Virus record (IMG/VR): IMGVR_UViG_3300025646_000185
Coordinates: 1 to 32,877 of that record
DNA: 32,877 nucleotides
From: a virus
Reading direction: 5' to 3' (one strand)
A program made the position numbers and the translations under genes. Shown in pieces: positions 29,566 to 32,877 of this stretch. Position 1 is the stretch's first letter. Every line of letters begins with the position of its first letter. Under the pieces are notes generated by a model that searched no databases, was not told the origin of the DNA, and saw only the letters and a list, made by a program, of their open reading frames with translations.

Positions 29566-29823
29566 ATGAACAAATATATAAAAAATAAACTTATGGCATT
29601 TAGAGACATGTTTAAAGACAGCAATGATCTTAACGAAAAAAATATCGTTGGGTTTGCTTCATTTGCAGTAATGGTAATTTTTGCGGGTGCTGATGTTGTA
29701 ACAGGCATTTTAGGTAAAGAACTTATCATTAGTGATACTATTTTTAACTCATTTGTTATTATCACTTTGGGTTCATTTGGTATTGATGGTATAACTAAAA
29801 TATTTAAAAAAGGAGAAGAATGA
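29566..29823 (+). CDS. Holin-like two-helix membrane protein
   Basis: An 85-residue protein with a polar helix at the start and two hydrophobic segments (about residues 29-45 and 53-72: GFASFAVMVIFAGADVVTGI, then IISDTIFNSFVIITLGSFGI) and a basic end TKIFKKGEE. The stop overlaps the endolysin's ATG (ATGA). Size, two helices and position just before the endolysin point to a holin, which would let the endolysin reach the wall. A second ATG at 29593 is possible as start. No specific holin family is recognised. Confidence 0.6.
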   Translation: MNKYIKNKLMAFRDMFKDSNDLNEKNIVGFASFAVMVIFAGADVVTGILGKELIISDTIFNSFVIITLGSFGIDGITKIFKKGEE

Positions 29824-30431
29824 GTTTAAAAAGTCTACAGAAAAAAATTGGTGTTACATCTGATGGTTTGTTTGGCCCTGGTACATTAAAAGCTGCAATG
29901 GTTCACTATAAAATGAGTCCTGTAAGAGCAGCTCATTTCTTTGCACAAACTGGACATGAAACAGGTAATTTCAAACTATTTACTGAAAATTTAAATTATT
30001 CAGCAAAATCATTAAAAGCAGTATTTGGAAAATATTTTCCAGGTGAGTTAGCTGAATCATATGAAAGAAAACCAGAGAAGATTGCTAATAGAGTTTATGC
30101 CTCAAGAATGGCTAATGGTGATGAAGCTTCGGGTGATGGTTGGAAATATAGAGGTAGAGGTGCTCTTCAATTAACTGGCAAAGCAAATTATCAAGCATTT
30201 GCTGAATATTTAAAAAAACCAGAATTAATTGAATCACCAGATGCAGTTGCAGAAGAATATTCATTTGAATCAGCATTTTTCTTTTTTGATAAAAATAATC
30301 TATGGTCAATTTGTGATGCTGGGGTTAATGACGATACTATTCTTAAATTAACAAAACGAATTAATGGTGGGACTAACGGATTAGATCATAGAAAAGAATT
30401 AACTTACAAATATTATAATTGGGTGAAGTAA
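29820..30431 (+). CDS. Endolysin, GH19 chitinase-like
   Basis: A 203-residue protein. A short N-terminal stretch (KSLQKKIGVTSDGLFGPGTL) looks like the end of a peptidoglycan-binding repeat. The catalytic domain follows: AAHFFAQTGHETGNF with Glu47, TENLNYSAKSL, GDGWKYRGRGALQLTGKANY and a C-terminal RINGGTNGLDHRKE, the pattern of GH19-type phage lysozymes. It would cut peptidoglycan glycan chains at lysis. There is no signal peptide, so it depends on a holin. It is coupled to the holin-like gene and the spanin-like gene by overlaps. Confidence 0.85.
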   Translation: MSLKSLQKKIGVTSDGLFGPGTLKAAMVHYKMSPVRAAHFFAQTGHETGNFKLFTENLNYSAKSLKAVFGKYFPGELAESYERKPEKIANRVYASRMANGDEASGDGWKYRGRGALQLTGKANYQAFAEYLKKPELIESPDAVAEEYSFESAFFFFDKNNLWSICDAGVNDDTILKLTKRINGGTNGLDHRKELTYKYYNWVK

Positions 30432-30700
30432 TGATAAAAATGCCGGTATCATATAAGGAATTTAAAAAAGACCCAGTAAAGGCTTTGTTATTTATAACAT
30501 TATCTGCTATTGGTTATCTTTATATTGATAACAAAATGAATTATCAAGGGCAAGTTGAAGCTTGTCAAGAAAGAACAGTTTTATTAGAAACTAAAGTAGA
30601 AACATTAACAGAAAGAATGATGAAGGCAGATTCTTCGTTAGCGGTTGCAACCACAAAGTTAAAAGTATTAGCACAATTAAATAAAATAGAGGATATATGA
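30431..30700 (+). CDS. Inner-membrane spanin-like protein
   Basis: An 89-residue protein. Its ATG at 30431 overlaps the endolysin's TAA (TAATG); a TTG at 30419 in the same frame is less likely. One N-terminal membrane helix (about residues 17-35, with LLFITLSAIGYLYI) is followed by a coiled-coil stretch (QERTVLLETKVETLTERMMK). It is followed by a lipoprotein gene overlapping by four bases. Membrane anchor plus coiled coil, next to a lipoprotein, is the pattern of an i-spanin. It would fuse inner and outer membrane during lysis. Inferred from layout. Confidence 0.6.
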   Translation: MIKMPVSYKEFKKDPVKALLFITLSAIGYLYIDNKMNYQGQVEACQERTVLLETKVETLTERMMKADSSLAVATTKLKVLAQLNKIEDI

Positions 30701-31074
30701 AAAATGTTGTTTTTGTATTGTTTTTAGTTATTATAGGTTGTAATTCAAAACCCCTTTCAACCCCAATAGATTATTCTATAGAATCATTATATGATTCTCC
30801 TAATGATAGTTTAGAGGAAATGATGGAGTTTATAAGTTTTGTAGATAGTAGTGGTTTAGTGGAAAAGGTAAGTAATGATTTTACAGAATTGAAAGAAACC
30901 AATGAAAAACTTGAAACAACTCTTGAAGAAACTAAGCAAGAACTTGCAACAACAAAAGAAGAACTTGTTGAAACTAAAGTTACTCTTAAAAAAGCAGAAA
31001 ACATTGTTAAAGCTATCACAGGTGATAGTTCTACTAATGCTACCGGCTTTGAGTTACTCCCAATCAAAAAGTGA
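30697..31074 (+). CDS. Outer-membrane spanin-like lipoprotein
   Basis: A 125-residue lipoprotein: MKNVVFVLFLVIIGC, lipobox VIIGC with Cys15. The mature part has an acidic start and then a long coiled coil with repeats of the form LEETKQELATTKEELVETK. Position after an i-spanin-like protein, lipidation and the coiled coil fit an o-spanin. It is larger than usual o-spanins, and a second gene (31004) overlaps its end in another frame. The head and stop overlap neighbours, which indicates coupled translation. Confidence 0.6.
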   Translation: MKNVVFVLFLVIIGCNSKPLSTPIDYSIESLYDSPNDSLEEMMEFISFVDSSGLVEKVSNDFTELKETNEKLETTLEETKQELATTKEELVETKVTLKKAENIVKAITGDSSTNATGFELLPIKK

Positions 31075-31396
31075 GAAATATCCAAAGCAAACAGTAATTA
31101 ACGGAGATACTGTAGTAATTCTATCTTTATCGCAAGCTAATGAAATGAATGAATCCTTTATGGAAATGCAAGCTAAAATTGATTCTATAAACTCAATTGC
31201 AGATACATTACAGAGTGTAGTTATAAATAAAGATTCTGAAAATAAAAACTTGCAAGTTGAATTAATTCAAACAGAAAATCGTTTAGATAAACGATACATC
31301 AGAAAAGAAAGATTTGATACTGTTAGTGATGTTATATTAGGGATTGGAATATTTGCTACATTTTTTCTTATAACTAATCATTTGAATCAATATTAA
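31004..31396 (+). CDS. Overlapping-frame membrane protein with signal peptide
   Basis: About 130 residues in a frame different from the lipoprotein gene it overlaps. The frame is open from an ATG at 30902, but that part is a Lys/Leu-rich out-of-frame reading of the lipoprotein's coiled coil. A TTG at 31004 gives a good signal peptide (MLKLSQVIVLLMLPALSYSQ); an ATG at 31037 gives a shorter protein. The rest is a coiled coil (NEMNESFMEMQAKIDSINSI) and a C-terminal membrane helix (ILGIGIFATFFLI). Start uncertain. Possibly another spanin-type part. Confidence 0.5.
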   Translation: MLKLSQVIVLLMLPALSYSQSKSEKYPKQTVINGDTVVILSLSQANEMNESFMEMQAKIDSINSIADTLQSVVINKDSENKNLQVELIQTENRLDKRYIRKERFDTVSDVILGIGIFATFFLITNHLNQY

Positions 31397-31398
31397 CA

Positions 31399-31409
31399 TA
31401 TATTTATTC
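31399..31409 (+). promoter_or_regulatory. Candidate late promoter
   Basis: TATATTTATTC followed by TCAAATAAA, close to the boxes at 6300 and 8621, ten bases before the ATG at 31419. There is no TTTG at the 20-nt spacing. Inferred. Confidence 0.35.
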
Positions 31410-31418
31410 TCAAATAAA

Positions 31419-31865
31419 ATGCAATCAAAAATGGAATTATTAAAATCAGCGTGGGTGCTTACAGCAATGACATTAAGCACTACCTGTGCTTTTATAGGTT
31501 CATATTTTATGAATTTAACAGCAGATAATACAGAACAGTATCTTGCTGTAGTAGCAGTAGTTCTATTAGATGGATTTTTTGGTCTTATTGCTGGGGTTAA
31601 AAGAGAAGGATTCAAAACATATAAAGCATTAAAAGTTTTAAAAACATTATTTGCTTGGGTATTAATACTAACAGTAATTCTTTCAGTAGAATTAGGATTT
31701 AAAGGCACATCTTGGTTATCAGAAACCATTTTGATGCCTTTTATTATATTTCAACTTATATCGGCATTGAAGAACGCTTCTATGTCTGGTTTCATCAAAA
31801 CAGAGTTATTGAATAAGATTCTGGATAAGATTGACCAACATAAAGGTGAAAGAGATGGAAAATGA
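31419..31865 (+). CDS. Phage holin family 4-like membrane protein
   Basis: A 148-residue protein with about four hydrophobic segments. It includes LDGFFGLIAGVKREGFKTYK, then ALKVLKTLFAWVLILTVILS, and a C-terminal amphipathic part. The loop GxxAGxKRExF with the following helices resembles the phage holin family 4 (toxin secretion/phage lysis holin). It is preceded by a smaller holin-like gene at 29566, so the window holds two candidates; one may be an antiholin or have another transport role. The start at 31419 could also be the ATG at 31431. Confidence 0.7.
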   Translation: MQSKMELLKSAWVLTAMTLSTTCAFIGSYFMNLTADNTEQYLAVVAVVLLDGFFGLIAGVKREGFKTYKALKVLKTLFAWVLILTVILSVELGFKGTSWLSETILMPFIIFQLISALKNASMSGFIKTELLNKILDKIDQHKGERDGK

Positions 31866-32130
31866 GACAATTATTACTTTATTAATATCATTAGTAGGAG
31901 CACTTGGTATAAAAGAGATATGGTCAATTTGGAAAAAGAAAATTGATGTAAGTGCTATAGCTAATAAAGATAAAAGCGATAAAAAAGTTGATAGAGTTAC
32001 TTTATTAGAACAACGATTAGATGAGTTATACGAAGAAAATGCTGAATTAAAAGCAAAAGTTGCAAGGTTGGAAGAAAGATTATTACACATAGCCAAAACA
32101 AGAACTTCTAAAAAAATTCCTAATACTTAA
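31855..32130 (+). CDS. Membrane-anchored coiled-coil protein (spanin-like)
   Basis: A 91-residue protein. The frame opens at 31831, but the ATG at 31855, after AAAGGTGAAAGAG, is the better start. There is one N-terminal membrane helix (ENETIITLLISLVGALGIKE), then a basic linker and a heptad-like coiled coil (LLEQRLDELYEENAELKAKV). It overlaps the holin gene by 11 bases. This is again the form of an i-spanin, so two such proteins (30431 and 31855) flank the lysis genes. Function is inferred from layout. Confidence 0.6.
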   Translation: MENETIITLLISLVGALGIKEIWSIWKKKIDVSAIANKDKSDKKVDRVTLLEQRLDELYEENAELKAKVARLEERLLHIAKTRTSKKIPNT

Positions 32131-32137
32131 AAAATAT

Positions 32138-32168
32138 TTTGAAAAAATAAAAATTTTTTATATATTCA
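32138..32168 (+). promoter_or_regulatory. Possible promoter for the last gene
   Basis: TTTG at 32138-32141, 19 nt, TATATTCA at 32161-32168, six bases before the ATG at 32174. The spacing is one shorter than elsewhere, and the -7 box has one mismatch. Confidence 0.45.
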
Positions 32169-32173
32169 TAGTT

Positions 32174-32877
32174 ATGAAACAAAAATTATTCCCTTTTTTA
32201 ATAGCTTTATCAGCTCTATCAGTAAGTGCTTCTGCAGCTTTTTATTCTGTTAGTGGTTTAAGTAAATTGTTTGCAGGTGCCTCTATTGCTGTAATTATAA
32301 TGGCTTCTTCCCTAGAAGCTGGAAAATTAGTAATTGCTTCTTTACTATATCAATATCGAAAAACTTTACCACTATTACTTAAGCTTTATCTTACATTAGC
32401 TTGTATAGTATTAATTGGAATTACTTCAATGGGTATTTATGGCTTTTTATCAGCTGCTTACCAAGAAACAGCTAGTAAAGCAGGTAATATTGATGCTCAA
32501 ATTGCTTTAATAGAAGTCAAACGAGATAATATTAAGGAACAGTTGGCGGTATATAATGCTGAAAAAAGTACCATTAACGGGGCAGTATCCGATTTACGTT
32601 CTGGTTTATCTAACAATACTATACAATATAAAGATAGAGAAACAGGTCAAATTATTACAACTACTTCTAGTTCAACTCGTAAAGCTTTAGAAAAACAATT
32701 AGATCAAGCTATTGAACGTCAAACTGAATTAAATAGGAAAGTAGATGAACTTAATACCCAACTATTTAATTATGAGACTGAAATTGTTGAAGTTAAAACA
32801 GGTAATGATTTAGCAGGTGAATTAGGCCCACTTAAATATCTTTCAGGACTAACAGGTGTTCCTATGGATAAGATTAT
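32174..32877 (+). CDS. Membrane protein with coiled coil, 3' end outside window
   Basis: The frame is open to the end of the window, 234 codons visible. Three hydrophobic segments at about residues 5-25, 32-54 and 64-93 (with ALSALSVSASAAFYSVSGLS, AVIIMASSLEAGKLVIASLL, LACIVLIGITSMGIYGFLSA) are followed by a helical coiled-coil part with SGLSNNTIQY and RKALEKQLDQAIERQTELN. The start MKQKLFPF is the first ATG after a promoter-like box. Similar 'DUF-type' membrane/coil proteins occur in large phages of marine and Bacteroidota hosts; their role is unknown. Confidence 0.7.
   Translation, partial: MKQKLFPFLIALSALSVSASAAFYSVSGLSKLFAGASIAVIIMASSLEAGKLVIASLLYQYRKTLPLLLKLYLTLACIVLIGITSMGIYGFLSAAYQETASKAGNIDAQIALIEVKRDNIKEQLAVYNAEKSTINGAVSDLRSGLSNNTIQYKDRETGQIITTTSSSTRKALEKQLDQAIERQTELNRKVDELNTQLFNYETEIVEVKTGNDLAGELGPLKYLSGLTGVPMDKI

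Noticed and set aside
30902-31003. ATG at 30902 as the start of the overlapping-frame gene
   Set aside because: The Lys/Leu-rich sequence is just the shifted reading of the lipoprotein's coiled coil; a signal peptide appears only from about 31004.

Overview
The window is part of the genome of a strictly lytic-looking, AT-rich tailed phage of the T4-like (contractile-tail) type, and every gene that can be supported lies on the + strand. The host is most likely a member of the Bacteroidota (flavobacteria and relatives). At least ten promoters fit the Bacteroidota housekeeping consensus TTTG - about 20 nt - TAnnTTTR, and the lipoproteins and signal peptides are of Bacteroidota style. The T4-like relationship rests on a gp32-like SSB, a UvsX-like recombinase, an RNase H/FEN-type exonuclease, a gp41-like helicase, class I ribonucleotide reductase, an Rnl1-type RNA ligase and a Pnk-like kinase. 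The DNA polymerase is family A rather than T4 gp43-like family B. From memory this recalls the distant T4 relative RM378 of Rhodothermus, also a Bacteroidota-lineage phage.

Layout. (1) 1-6.3 kb: five closely packed virion genes without internal promoters: a large structural protein cut by the window edge, a LysM-like baseplate protein, a probable baseplate protein, a large hub-like protein ending in an M15-type peptidase domain, and a repeat-containing structural protein. (2) 6.3-8.9 kb: a small family A DNA polymerase and its overlapping partner, flanked by two genes (6350, 8650) that share an N-terminal leader resembling the capsid-targeting sequence of T4 internal proteins. (3) 8.9-22.3 kb: an accessory, early-type region of short genes cut into small operons by near-identical promoter cassettes. 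It carries RNA-repair-type enzymes (P-loop kinase, Rnl1 ligase, HAD phosphatase, two metallophosphoesterases), three tandem-repeat YwqK-like proteins, an SPFH/band-7 protein, two lipoproteins and several small membrane proteins. (4) 22.4-29.5 kb: replication, recombination and nucleotide metabolism (SSB, UvsX, exonuclease, helicase, NrdB, NrdA). (5) 29.5-32.1 kb: lysis (holin candidates, GH19-type endolysin, spanin-like proteins), followed by a membrane/coiled-coil protein that runs off the window.

How it may work. Host polymerase would read the early cassettes. The replication block would supply dNTPs and the fork machinery. A different box, TATATTTATAG without an upstream TTTG, precedes likely late genes (internal proteins, lysis) and may be the late promoter. 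Three intergenic hairpins serve as terminators whose left arm also holds the -33 element of the next promoter, so termination and re-initiation are packed into about 36 bp.

Most notable are the fused terminator/promoter elements, the shared capsid-targeting-like leader, the dispersed RNA-repair set, the compact polymerase with a degenerate exonuclease domain, and a cut-and-paste duplication near 13.6-14.1 kb. No tRNA, CRISPR array, integrase or insertion sequence was recognised.
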